The notes below the pieces were generated by a model. It saw only the letters and a program-made list of their open reading frames with translations. It made no database searches and was not told the origin of the DNA. 64,000 bases of DNA from Cohnella candidum (GTDB lineage Bacteria; Bacillota; Bacilli; Paenibacillales; Paenibacillaceae): contig NZ_CP033433.1 of assembly GCF_003713065.1 (NCBI RefSeq), positions 3,349,001-3,413,000 of the forward strand, in the 5' to 3' direction. Every line of letters starts with the position of its first letter. Position 1 is the first letter of the stretch. Made by a program: the position numbers and the translations under genes. Below, in pieces: positions 1-9,308 of this stretch.

Positions 1-62
1 CCCGTCAATTCGGGAGCGAAATTGATGCTGTAAAGCAGCACTTTGCCCGAACCGGTCTTCAA
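1..62 (-). CDS. WcaI-like glycosyltransferase, N-terminal fragment
   Basis: Only the first about 20 codons are present; the gene runs off the left edge. The residues V-L-L-Y-S-I-N-F-A-P-E-L-T-G match the typical N-terminus of WcaI-type GT4 glycosyltransferases (the colanic acid fucosyltransferase family), where a hydrophobic strand is followed by N-[FY]-A-P-E-x-[TI]-G. I placed the start at a TTG (60-62); a GTG at 39-41 is the alternative. It follows gmd by 31 bases in the same direction, so it is probably the next cistron of unit A. A fucosyltransferase would fit the GDP-fucose genes upstream. Family assignment rests on this short motif alone. Confidence 0.55.
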   Translation of the reverse strand, partial: MKTGSGKVLLYSINFAPELT

Positions 63-93
63 GTGGAAATCACTTCGCTCTCTTCCTTTGCCT

Positions 94-2089
<1,996 letters not shown>

Positions 2090-2122
2090 CGATGTTTAAC
2101 CACCTTCAAGGAATTAGGGGTT

Positions 2123-2791
2123 CTAAAACGCGTTGCGCGACCCGAATAGCAGCCGTACGGTGCGGACGATGATGACCATATCGAACCAGAAGCTCCGCCT
2201 GCGGATGTACTGGAGATCGAGCTCGACCATTTCCTCGAATCCGACGCTGCTTCTGCCGCTGACCTGCCAAAGCCCGGTGCAGCCCGGCACCACGGTCAGC
2301 CGCTGAAAATCCCGTTCCCGATAAGCCGTGACCTCCCTCGGCAGCGGAGGCCGGGGCCCGACGATGCTCATGTCTCCCCTCAGGACGTTCCAAAATTGCG
2401 GCAGTTCGTCTATGCTCGTACGGCGGATGAACTTGCCGACCTTCGTGATCCGGGGATCGTCTTTCATTTTGAACATCGCCCCGCTGACGTCGCTTTGGGC
2501 GGCGAGCCGCTCGAACAGCTGCTCCGCGTTGGTGACCATCGAACGGAATTTGTACATTTTGAAGGTCTTCCCGTTTTTGCCGATGCGCGTTTGGCTGAAC
2601 AGCACCGGTCCGCGGGGATCTTCGAGTTTGATCGCGGCGGCCGTGATCAGCAAAATGGGGGACACGAGCGCGAACCCGATCAGCGCGGCGACGATATCGA
2701 ATAACCGTTTGGCCCAGTCGCTCCGCTCCGCGGCGGATTCCGACGGATACCTTTTGACGGCGACTTCCAATTCCTGCATGCGCATGCTCAT
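2123..2791 (-). CDS. Polyprenyl-phosphate sugar-1-phosphate transferase (short form)
   Basis: Initiating enzyme of EPS repeat-unit assembly: it transfers a sugar 1-phosphate from a nucleotide sugar to undecaprenyl phosphate at the membrane. At 222 residues it is the minimal catalytic form (like B. subtilis EpsL/TuaA), lacking the four extra N-terminal helices of WbaP/WcaJ. One hydrophobic segment (about 28-52) precedes the cytoplasmic catalytic part with K-M-Y-K-F-R-S-M, the D-E-L-P-Q motif, V-G-P-R-P and a C-terminal G-L-W-Q-V-S-G. AAGGAG stands 8 bases before the ATG, and the galU stop is 12 bases upstream. The sugar specificity cannot be read from the sequence. Confidence 0.92.
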   Translation of the reverse strand: MSMRMQELEVAVKRYPSESAAERSDWAKRLFDIVAALIGFALVSPILLITAAAIKLEDPRGPVLFSQTRIGKNGKTFKMYKFRSMVTNAEQLFERLAAQSDVSGAMFKMKDDPRITKVGKFIRRTSIDELPQFWNVLRGDMSIVGPRPPLPREVTAYRERDFQRLTVVPGCTGLWQVSGRSSVGFEEMVELDLQYIRRRSFWFDMVIIVRTVRLLFGSRNAF

Positions 2792-2803
2792 GGCAAAATC
2801 TCC

Positions 2804-3694
2804 TTATCCGACAACCTTGCGCTGATGAAGGGAGAGCAGCTTTTCCATCTGATAGAGCAGCGGCGTGCGCAGCTCATGATGGTCGAGCGCGAATTCCAGC
2901 GTCGTCAGAATGAAACCGAGCTTCTCGCCCACGTCATAGCGGATGCCTTCGAACTGATAGGCGAAGACGTCCTCCACTTGGTTCAACTGCTGGATCGCGT
3001 CGGTCAGCTGGATTTCCCCTCCGGCGCCGACTTCCATCCTCTCGAGGAAATCGAAAATCGCCGGCGTCAGGACATAGCGGCCCATGATGGCCATGTTCGA
3101 AGGCGCCTGATAGCGCTCAGGCTTCTCGACGAAATTGGCGACCCGGCACAGTCTCCCTTTCTGGTCGAACGGATCGACGATGCCGTAGCGGTTCACGTCT
3201 CTATCGTCTACCTGCTGGACGCCGACGACGGAGCGTTGCGTCAGCTCGAATTGCTGCATGAGCTGCCCGATGCAGGGCGTTTCCGAACGGACGATGTCGT
3301 CGCCGAGGAGCACGGCGAAAGGTTCGTCGCCGATGAATTTGCGGGCGCACCATACGGCGTGGCCGAGACCTTTCGGTTCTTTTTGCCGGATATAGTGGAT
3401 GTCCACCATGCGGGAAGGATGCTGCACCTGCCGCAGCAGCTCCAGCTTGCCTTTCCCGAGCAGATTCTGTTCGAGTTCGAATGCGGAGTCGAAATGGTCC
3501 TCGATCGCCCGTTTGCCCTTGCCCGTAACGATCAGGATATCTTCGATGCCCGCGGCCACGGCTTCCTCGACGATGTATTGAATCGTCGGTTTGTCCACCA
3601 GCGGCAGCATTTCCTTCGGCATCGCTTTTGTCGCCGGCAGGAATCTCGTTCCGAGCCCCGCCGCCGGGATGATTGCTTTTCGTACCTTGCGCAT
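2804..3694 (-). CDS. galU: UTP-glucose-1-phosphate uridylyltransferase
   Basis: Makes UDP-glucose from UTP and glucose 1-phosphate (GtaB/GalU family, 296 residues, full length). The nucleotide-binding [20 protein letters not shown] (12-31) is intact, as is the downstream V-E-K-P motif. UDP-glucose feeds the UDP-glucose dehydrogenase at 19.8 kb and probably glucosyl or galactosyl additions. It is the first full-size gene of unit A; a 20-codon ORF (3730-3792) lies between it and the promoter. A separate housekeeping gtaB may exist elsewhere, so this may be an EPS-dedicated copy. Confidence 0.95.
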   Translation of the reverse strand: MRKVRKAIIPAAGLGTRFLPATKAMPKEMLPLVDKPTIQYIVEEAVAAGIEDILIVTGKGKRAIEDHFDSAFELEQNLLGKGKLELLRQVQHPSRMVDIHYIRQKEPKGLGHAVWCARKFIGDEPFAVLLGDDIVRSETPCIGQLMQQFELTQRSVVGVQQVDDRDVNRYGIVDPFDQKGRLCRVANFVEKPERYQAPSNMAIMGRYVLTPAIFDFLERMEVGAGGEIQLTDAIQQLNQVEDVFAYQFEGIRYDVGEKLGFILTTLEFALDHHELRTPLLYQMEKLLSLHQRKVVG

Positions 3695-3729
3695 TTCCCA
3701 TCACCTATCCTTCAGAGTTTTCGGAACCT

Positions 3730-3792
3730 TTATATTTGCAAAGCGGTGGTTTCCGCTTGTTCCGCCTCCTGTTCCCGCTTGCCGAAATCCAT
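3730..3792 (-). CDS. 20-residue leader ORF of EPS unit A
   Basis: A short reading frame, MDFGKREQEAEQAETTALQI, starts 8 bases after a clear GGGGGA ribosome site and is the first start codon after the unit A promoter and its second operator. It stops 35 bases before galU. The peptide is strongly charged and Glu/Gln-rich with no recognisable domain. It is too short to judge by composition; the good ribosome site and the position directly downstream of the promoter are the evidence. It could be a small protein, a leader that couples translation, or fortuitous. Confidence 0.45.
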   Translation of the reverse strand: MDFGKREQEAEQAETTALQI

Positions 3793-3821
3793 GACTAACG
3801 TCCCCCTTATTGCGATTGACT

Positions 3822-3878
3822 GCTACAATTCGTATCAAGTATACCTCTTACATTAAGATACAAATTGTATCGTGTCAA
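3822..3878 (-). promoter_or_regulatory. EPS promoter-operator module A (unit A, galU-gmd)
   Basis: Read on the minus strand: -35 TTGACA (3873-3878), a 17-base spacer, -10 TAATGT (3850-3855). The spacer holds operator 1, GATACAATTTGTATC (3857-3871, perfect 7+1+7 palindrome). Operator 2, GATACGAATTGTAGC (3822-3836), is centred 35 bases downstream, around the expected transcript start. The same layout recurs at 19.73-19.78, 22.39-22.44, 24.95-25.00 and 27.57-27.62 kb. A protein on operator 1 would cover the space between -35 and -10, so repression is the natural reading (inference). Confidence 0.75.
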
Positions 3879-4107
3879 GACATTTTTGATACGGTTCGCA
3901 GCCTGCGGAAACTGGTTTCTAAGCGCGTTTTTTGGCGTAAAAATCCTGCCTATTTCGGCGCAATGGCGGGACTGGAGGCGGATTTTCGCTTGTGTCGTTC
4001 CGTGGCATCGGATAGGCGGGAAGGCCGGGGCTTGTACAAATACTTAGATACAATATGTGTCAAAAGTTTGGGGTGGTGCTGTGGGGGAGTGGGGAATGTG
4101 TTTGGGA
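3879..4107. other. Gene-free stretch upstream of promoter A, with one orphan operator
   Basis: I see no convincing gene here. An open plus-strand frame crosses it (3810-4211) but runs through the operators and the repeat array and has no usable ribosome site. The only recognisable element is GATACAATATGTGTC at 4047-4061, which fits the EPS operator consensus. Confidence 0.6.
4047..4061. promoter_or_regulatory. Orphan copy of the EPS operator
   Basis: GATACAATATGTGTC matches GWTACA-N3-TGT with one changed outer base. It lies about 183 bases upstream of operator 1 of module A. On the minus strand a TTGACA overlaps it, but the hexamer 17 bases further on (TTTGTA) is a poor -10, so it may be an auxiliary or decayed site rather than an active promoter. 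Confidence 0.5.
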
Positions 4108-4737
4108 ATAGCGCGGTTGGCGCACTTATTCGGTGGGGATGCGGTGCGGAGTGCTATTTAGCGCTTGAGACGCGCTATATTGGTGGGGATGCGGTGCGGA
4201 GGGCGAATTAGCGCAGGTGGTGCGCTATTTCGGTGGGAATGCGGGATGGTGGGTGAGTTAGCGCGTGTGGCGCGCTATTTGGGTGGGATCGCGGGATGGT
4301 GGGTGATTTAGCGCATGTGGCGCGCTATTTGGGTGGGGATGCGGGATAGTGGGTGAGTTAGCGCGTGTGGCGCGCTATTTGGGTGGGGATGCTGAGTAAT
4401 GATCTGGTTTAGCGAAAGTGGGAGACTATTTCACTGGATTCCCGCAGCAACAAGCTGAATAGCGAACGTGGGAGACTATTTCACTGGATTCCCGCAGCAA
4501 CAAGCCGAATAGCGAACATGGGAGACTATTTCACTGGATTCCCGCAGCAACAAGCCGAATAGCGAACGTGGGAGACTATTTCACTGGATTCCCGCAGCAA
4601 CAAGCTGAATAGCGAACGTGGGAGACTATTTCACTGGATTCCCGCAGCAACGAGCCGAATAGCGAACGTGGGAGACTATTTCACTGGATTTCCGCAGCAA
4701 CAAGCCGAATAGCGAACGTGGGAGACTAACCAGCGGA
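4101..4737. repeat. Tandem intergenic array of 13 hairpin units, 50-bp period
   Basis: Thirteen units begin with a T-A-G-C-G core at 4108, 4158, 4208, 4258, 4308, 4358, 4409, 4459, 4509, 4559, 4609, 4659 and 4709: every step is 50 bases except one of 51. The first six are type 1, with an inverted repeat such as TAGCGCG-TGTGG-CGCGCTA. The last seven are type 2, AATAGCGAACGTGGGAGACT ending in ATT, where the AATAG/CTATT arms pair, followed by a conserved CACTGGATTCCCGCAGCAAC stretch. The last unit is truncated. The between-hairpin sequence is repeated too. A short relative lies at 47.1 kb. Confidence 0.9.
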
Positions 4738-4771
4738 GACGCGCAACTTCGTACCGAAGCCAGGACAACGC

Positions 4772-4800
4772 AAAAAGGCAGGCCCAACCGGACCTGCCTT
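4772..4800 (-). terminator. Rho-independent terminator of EPS unit B
   Basis: On the minus strand AAGGCAGG pairs with CCTGCCTT around a 10-base loop, followed by TTTTTG, 16 bases after the stop of the last beta-helix gene. Confidence 0.85.
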
Positions 4801-4815
4801 GGCAACCCATTCATA

Positions 4816-6333
4816 TCAGTTCAACGCGAGCCTTCTCCAAGCCGAGCCGTCGTAGAGATAAAGCTCTTTCGTATCCGTCCGGAAGTAGAATTGGCCGGCT
4901 TTGTAGATTTTCGCATCGGGCACGCCTGCCCCGGTGAATGCGTCCATCCGCTCGCACTCCGCGTTCCAGGCCAAGAAGCTTTCGGTCGTGACCGCTTTCG
5001 AGGGATCGGCGTTGTATACGTAGCACCGGTTCCCCCCGGTTTTGATCCGGCGGCTGCCCGAAATCTCGATCGCGCGCTCCACCCGGGCCCGCGACCTGTC
5101 GGTGCGGTCGTCCACGGACAGGTTATCCGCGATCGTACAGTCGTTGCACGCATTGAAGTTGGCGTTGTCGATCGCCAATGTGTTGGCATTGGGAGTGCCC
5201 ATTGCCGGGTTATCCATGTCGAAGCAGTTGTTGTTGACCCAACGGTTCCCGGTAAACAGCCCGTAGGTGACGCGCGTCGCGAACAAGCCGTATTTGAAGT
5301 TCAGCTCCACCGTATTCCCGGTGAACGTAACTTTGCTCAGGTCGGCCAGCTCGACGCCGGTCGCCCGGTTCCGGTACACATGGTTCCCGGCGATGGAGAT
5401 GCCGGTACCGCCGCCGGAGACGGCCAAGCCGGCCGCCTTCGATTCTTTCACCGTGTTGCCGTCGATTCGGACGCCCGAGGCCCCCGACGCCACTTCGACG
5501 CCGATTTTATTGCCCGACAGAGGCCGCGGAGGAACATACGTGCCGGCCTGTATGACCTGGTTATGATGGATGACCGTATCGGTCGGCGGATAGGTTCCGT
5601 AGTTTTTGTCTTCCACGACCAGAATGCCGCTGGATGCCGAGGCCAGCACGAAGTTGTCGGCGATCGTGACGTTCCTCCCGCCGACGTGGGAGATCCCCCT
5701 CGCCCAGCTCCGGTTCACGTGGTTGCCCGTGATCAGGATCCGCTCGCAAACGTCCTTATCCCCGAGGTAGCTGACGACGGCGATGCCGTCATCCCCCGTT
5801 TCGGACAACGTATTATGGGCTGCCGTGCAGTCTTTGCTTCTGCCGGTGAAATGAATGCCGTCCGCCAGGGTGTTCCGGACTTGGCAGCCGACAATCGAGG
5901 TTCCCGTGCAGCCGGATACGAGAATACCCGCCGCATACGTATTTTCGACGAACAAGCCTTCGACCGTGCAGCGATCGGCCCCGGACAAAAACAATCCGTT
6001 CAGCAGCGGATTCCGTTTGGAATAGTCGGTCCCCGCGGTCGATTTGATTTTGAACCCGCGCCAAAACGCCCCGGATGCGTTGCTGATTTTGAGCACGCTG
6101 CGGGTTCGGTCGTCGGAAAGCAGCACCGAGTCTTCTCCATCGCCGATCATATTGAAAGAGCCGCTCACTTCCAAGCCGGTGATCCGGTAAGTTCCGATAG
6201 GAAGATAGACGGTTGCGCCGCCCAGCCGAATCGCATCCTCGATCGCTTTCCGAATCGGGGCCGTGTCGTTGTTGGTGCCATTTCCCGCTGCTCCGTAATC
6301 CGTTTTCACATTGAGATACGAACCTGCCGCCAT
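4816..6333 (-). CDS. Parallel beta-helix (pectate-lyase-3-like) protein, no signal peptide
   Basis: The 505-residue product begins with V-K-T-D-Y-G-A-A-G-N-G-T-N-N-D-T, the entry motif of Pectate_lyase_3/tailspike-type folds, then shows many right-handed beta-helix turns (repeated G-N-x-V/I and I-x-x-N patterns) to about residue 440. The C-terminal 40 residues (G-Q-F-Y-F-R-T-D-T-K-E-L-Y-L-Y-D-G-S-A-W) resemble carbohydrate-contact tails of phage tail proteins. I chose the ATG at 6333 because GGCGGGG stands 5 bases before it; no signal peptide follows. It is the last gene of unit B. Such proteins in EPS loci are usually polysaccharide lyases or hydrolases that trim the polymer (inference). Its paralogue lies immediately upstream. 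Confidence 0.75.
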   Translation of the reverse strand: MAAGSYLNVKTDYGAAGNGTNNDTAPIRKAIEDAIRLGGATVYLPIGTYRITGLEVSGSFNMIGDGEDSVLLSDDRTRSVLKISNASGAFWRGFKIKSTAGTDYSKRNPLLNGLFLSGADRCTVEGLFVENTYAAGILVSGCTGTSIVGCQVRNTLADGIHFTGRSKDCTAAHNTLSETGDDGIAVVSYLGDKDVCERILITGNHVNRSWARGISHVGGRNVTIADNFVLASASSGILVVEDKNYGTYPPTDTVIHHNQVIQAGTYVPPRPLSGNKIGVEVASGASGVRIDGNTVKESKAAGLAVSGGGTGISIAGNHVYRNRATGVELADLSKVTFTGNTVELNFKYGLFATRVTYGLFTGNRWVNNNCFDMDNPAMGTPNANTLAIDNANFNACNDCTIADNLSVDDRTDRSRARVERAIEISGSRRIKTGGNRCYVYNADPSKAVTTESFLAWNAECERMDAFTGAGVPDAKIYKAGQFYFRTDTKELYLYDGSAWRRLALN

Positions 6334-6427
6334 ACGTTCCCCGCCTTTCATCGTATTTAAAATATCGTATGGCAGTTTCGTAGAGGACGTGAAAGATTCG
6401 GGCGCAGACCCGCGCAATGCCGAATAA

Positions 6428-6446
6428 CCGCAGACGTAGTCTGCGG
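6428..6446 (-). other. Perfect hairpin between the two beta-helix genes
   Basis: CCGCAGAC-TAC-GTCTGCGG (8-bp perfect stem) lies in the 152-base gap between the two beta-helix genes. No T-run follows, so it is not a standard terminator; it could act as an RNA processing or stability element in the long unit B transcript. Confidence 0.45.
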
Positions 6447-6485
6447 CATGCACCACAATGGGACGATATAGCAACCGGAACCAGC

Positions 6486-7979
6486 CTACGGTTTACAAGT
6501 GACAACAGCGCCGGACATCGTCCCTTGGGATTGGTTTTTCTCGAAAACGGTGCCTTTGCAAGAGCCGGTCAGCTCGAAAGAACGCTCGATCCGCATCGTC
6601 TTCCTCGTCTCGACGGACACGTTGCCCGTGATTTCGGAGTCATCGCTGTCCGCCAGCAGAAAATTGTCGGTATGGCTGCGGTTGCGGGTATTGTTGTCCG
6701 TCAGGCGGTTGCCCGTAAAACGCAATCGGTCACTGTCTTCCGCGAAAAAACCATAGATTCCGTTTTTCTCGATCAGGTTCCCGGCCACGACGACGTCGTC
6801 GGCACCCACCTGGATCCCCGAGTCCCCGTTGCCGGACGAGACGTTGTTGCGAATCGACGTCCGGTCCGCGATGACGCTGATCCCCCTGGTTTTCGATCCG
6901 GTCACGCTGTTGTCCGAAATCGTGACGTAAGAAGCCCCTTTCGACACCTCGATGCCGAATTGGTTGCCCCTCCGCACGCCGTAAGTCCCCGCACCGGTGA
7001 CCGTATTGCCTTCGATCGTCGTCAGGACGGGCGCGAAGGTTTGGTAGTTGCCGTCCCGGTCGACGAGAATGCCGCTCGAGGAAGTCCCTTCGATCACGTT
7101 GCCGCGGATTTCCACCTGATAGCCGCCCACGTGCGCGATGCCGCGCGAAAGGGAATTGCGGACGCGATTGTCCGCAATGACGACCTGCATCGTGAGCGCC
7201 TTCTGGCTCTCGTAACTTACCACGGCGATCGAATCGTCTCCCGTATGGGACAGCTCGTTCCCGGTCACGAGAATGAACCTCGATCCTCCGGTCAGATGAA
7301 TACCGTCGGCGAGCGTATTCTGAATCCGGTTATTCCGAATCGTCCCCTTGACGACGCTGCCGCGAACCATGATCCCTTTGCCTTCCCCAAACACGTTCTC
7401 GACCATGAAGTTGGACGCTGCGGAAGTGACGTAGACGCCGACGTCCTGGTCGTTCCGGACGGCATTCGCCACGCCGAGAGAGATTTTGAGATTCCTGACG
7501 ACGTTGTCCCGAGAGCCTTGGATCGTGACGACTCGCTTGGGATGCTTCACCATCCGCAGCTCGGCTCCCCAGCCTTCCCCCTCGAGCGCCACCAAGTCCC
7601 GCTTCACCACGATGCTCTCGCTGACCTTGTAGACCCCATTGGGAAAATAAACGACCCCGCCGCCATGCTTCCCGACCGAATCGACGGCCGCTTGGATCTT
7701 CAAGGTGTCGTCCGCTTTGCCGTCCCCTTTGGCGCCGAAGTCACGGACGGATACCCGGTAAGCGGGAATGTCCCGCTCCGGTCCCCAGGAAGGGAGAGGC
7801 GCTTTGGCGGAAGCTTTCCCAGCCGCGGGACCGACGGCAAGCTCCAGGGTACCCGAAGCCGTGGACTTCGTCTCCATCACCGTCGGATAAGACAGGAACA
7901 GGAGCGCGGCCAAGCCCGCCAGCCCGATTTTCAAGACCTGTTTCAGCCATCGCGTTCCCGGTCCCGCGCTCGTTCTCAT
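6486..7979 (-). CDS. Membrane-anchored parallel beta-helix protein, putative EPS-modifying enzyme
   Basis: A 497-residue product with a basic N-terminus and one hydrophobic segment (about 15-33) that is a signal anchor or signal peptide without a lipobox. The entry motif V-R-D-F-G-A-K-G-D-G-K-A-D-D-T (about 86-100) is the classic Pectate_lyase_3 signature, followed by a Y-F-P-N-G-V-Y-K strand and about ten beta-helix coils rich in N-x-I/V. The layout matches the 4816-6333 paralogue, which lacks the N-terminal segment. It lies 33 bases after the first PP-loop gene in unit B. Likely an extracytoplasmic polysaccharide lyase or hydrolase acting on the polymer; catalytic residues cannot be assigned. 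Confidence 0.78.
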   Translation of the reverse strand: MRTSAGPGTRWLKQVLKIGLAGLAALLFLSYPTVMETKSTASGTLELAVGPAAGKASAKAPLPSWGPERDIPAYRVSVRDFGAKGDGKADDTLKIQAAVDSVGKHGGGVVYFPNGVYKVSESIVVKRDLVALEGEGWGAELRMVKHPKRVVTIQGSRDNVVRNLKISLGVANAVRNDQDVGVYVTSAASNFMVENVFGEGKGIMVRGSVVKGTIRNNRIQNTLADGIHLTGGSRFILVTGNELSHTGDDSIAVVSYESQKALTMQVVIADNRVRNSLSRGIAHVGGYQVEIRGNVIEGTSSSGILVDRDGNYQTFAPVLTTIEGNTVTGAGTYGVRRGNQFGIEVSKGASYVTISDNSVTGSKTRGISVIADRTSIRNNVSSGNGDSGIQVGADDVVVAGNLIEKNGIYGFFAEDSDRLRFTGNRLTDNNTRNRSHTDNFLLADSDDSEITGNVSVETRKTMRIERSFELTGSCKGTVFEKNQSQGTMSGAVVTCKP

Positions 7980-8012
7980 CCCATCCCTCTCTCCCTCCGG
8001 CGTTCCGCCCGA

Positions 8013-9287
8013 TCACACCGTTTTTTTGATCCATATGTAAATCGAATGCGGAAGCAGGTCGAGGATCGAATCCCTCGCGCTGCGCCGTTTTTTGTGCGCG
8101 TGCACGTCGATTCCCTGAAGCCACTCCAAAAAAGGCCGGTCCTCTTCGCGCAGCAGTTCGGCGTTGGAGAGGCTGCGGCGTTTGATCTCGTCCCAATACT
8201 CTACCCAAATGCGGTTTTGCGCCAGCCAGTCGGGAAGGTTTTCTCGCGTGAAGGCGGATAACTCCCCGTCCACGGGAAATCCGCACGCGCGCGGATCGAT
8301 CCCCTCGGCTTGCAGCCCGGCCGCGGTTCTGGCGCACTTCTCGCAGCGACAGCAATTGCCGTATTCCCCGTTCGTCCAGCAGACGCGGATTTTCAGCCCT
8401 TGATCGCCGGTTCGTTTGACGTAATCGGCGATCACGCCCATTTTCTCCTGACGCGTCAGTTCCTCCCCTTCCAGCTCCACGGCCGTATCCGCGAAACGCA
8501 CATGGTTATCGACCGTCGTATGGGATCCGTAGGGCACGGTTAACGCCATCTTGGGCGGCAGCGAGGAAGCAATGTAGAGCTGACGGACACCCAGCCGCCA
8601 ACCCAGGGGAGCGAACAGGCCGATCATGCCGACGCCGTGCTGGATGCCGGGCCACCAGCCCCTTGTGATGCGCCCGAACTCGTCGGCCACCCTATCCTCC
8701 TGGATAAAGCCCCTCAGGTTGCTCTTGATGAACAAGTTTTCCATGCCGAACGCTTTCCCGAAAGCGACGTGGCTTTCCCGCACCTGCTCCCAGATGTCCG
8801 GCTGCCCGAGGCCGATATCCGCTCCCCATACGGTGATCAGATAGGGACGCTCCTCCCTTTTGCGCAGGCATGTCGCCAGGGAATCCACGCCCCCGCTGAA
8901 AAACATGGCGCTCCGGCTTCCCTCCGCGGGCAAGGAAAGATGGTCCGCCAACCGGCCGGCGAACAAGCCGCCTGAGATCGGCAGCTTCGGGTATAACGCC
9001 CGAAACGATTCCTTGATTCTCTGCAGGCTCCGGTAAAACGCGCGGTCCAATTCTTCGACGTAGACGTCGGCTCCCGTGACCCACGCGACCGGACACAGGT
9101 TGGCCAGCAGCGGAATGACGAGCACGCCGGCCGGTACGTTCTCGACGTTCCGGTCGTACTGGACATAGAACGGTTCGCCCGAAAAATAGCCCCGCACCTT
9201 GCTCCCGTATTCGACGTCGCAGGTTACCGTGTTTCCGTCCGCCACCCGGACGTTTTTGATCCGAATTCGCTTTTCTTCCGTTCTCAT
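8013..9287 (-). CDS. QueC-like PP-loop ATP pyrophosphatase family protein (paralogue 1)
   Basis: A 424-residue protein with the PP-loop S-G-G-V-D-S-L at 131-137 in an alpha-hydrolase-like domain. It has a cysteine set C303-x8-C312-x2-C315-x2-C318, the spacing of the zinc site of QueC (7-cyano-7-deazaguanine synthase). An N-terminal domain of about 120 residues has no QueC counterpart. PP-loop enzymes adenylate a carboxylate or carbonyl and let ammonia or sulfur attack. In an EPS operon the likely target is a sugar acid or lipid-linked intermediate rather than queuosine (inference). It lies directly downstream of the flippase, and its close paralogue is directly upstream of it. GAGGAG precedes the ATG. 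Confidence 0.8.
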   Translation of the reverse strand: MRTEEKRIRIKNVRVADGNTVTCDVEYGSKVRGYFSGEPFYVQYDRNVENVPAGVLVIPLLANLCPVAWVTGADVYVEELDRAFYRSLQRIKESFRALYPKLPISGGLFAGRLADHLSLPAEGSRSAMFFSGGVDSLATCLRKREERPYLITVWGADIGLGQPDIWEQVRESHVAFGKAFGMENLFIKSNLRGFIQEDRVADEFGRITRGWWPGIQHGVGMIGLFAPLGWRLGVRQLYIASSLPPKMALTVPYGSHTTVDNHVRFADTAVELEGEELTRQEKMGVIADYVKRTGDQGLKIRVCWTNGEYGNCCRCEKCARTAAGLQAEGIDPRACGFPVDGELSAFTRENLPDWLAQNRIWVEYWDEIKRRSLSNAELLREEDRPFLEWLQGIDVHAHKKRRSARDSILDLLPHSIYIWIKKTV

Positions 9288-9308
9288 GGCTCCTCCTCGA
9301 AAGACGGC

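Noticed and set aside
3810..4211. 133-codon plus-strand frame
   Set aside because: It runs through the EPS operators and into the repeat array, with odd composition and no ribosome site.
4101..4737. CRISPR array
   Set aside because: The period is 50 bases but the sequence between hairpins is repeated as well, so there are no unique spacers; no cas genes nearby.
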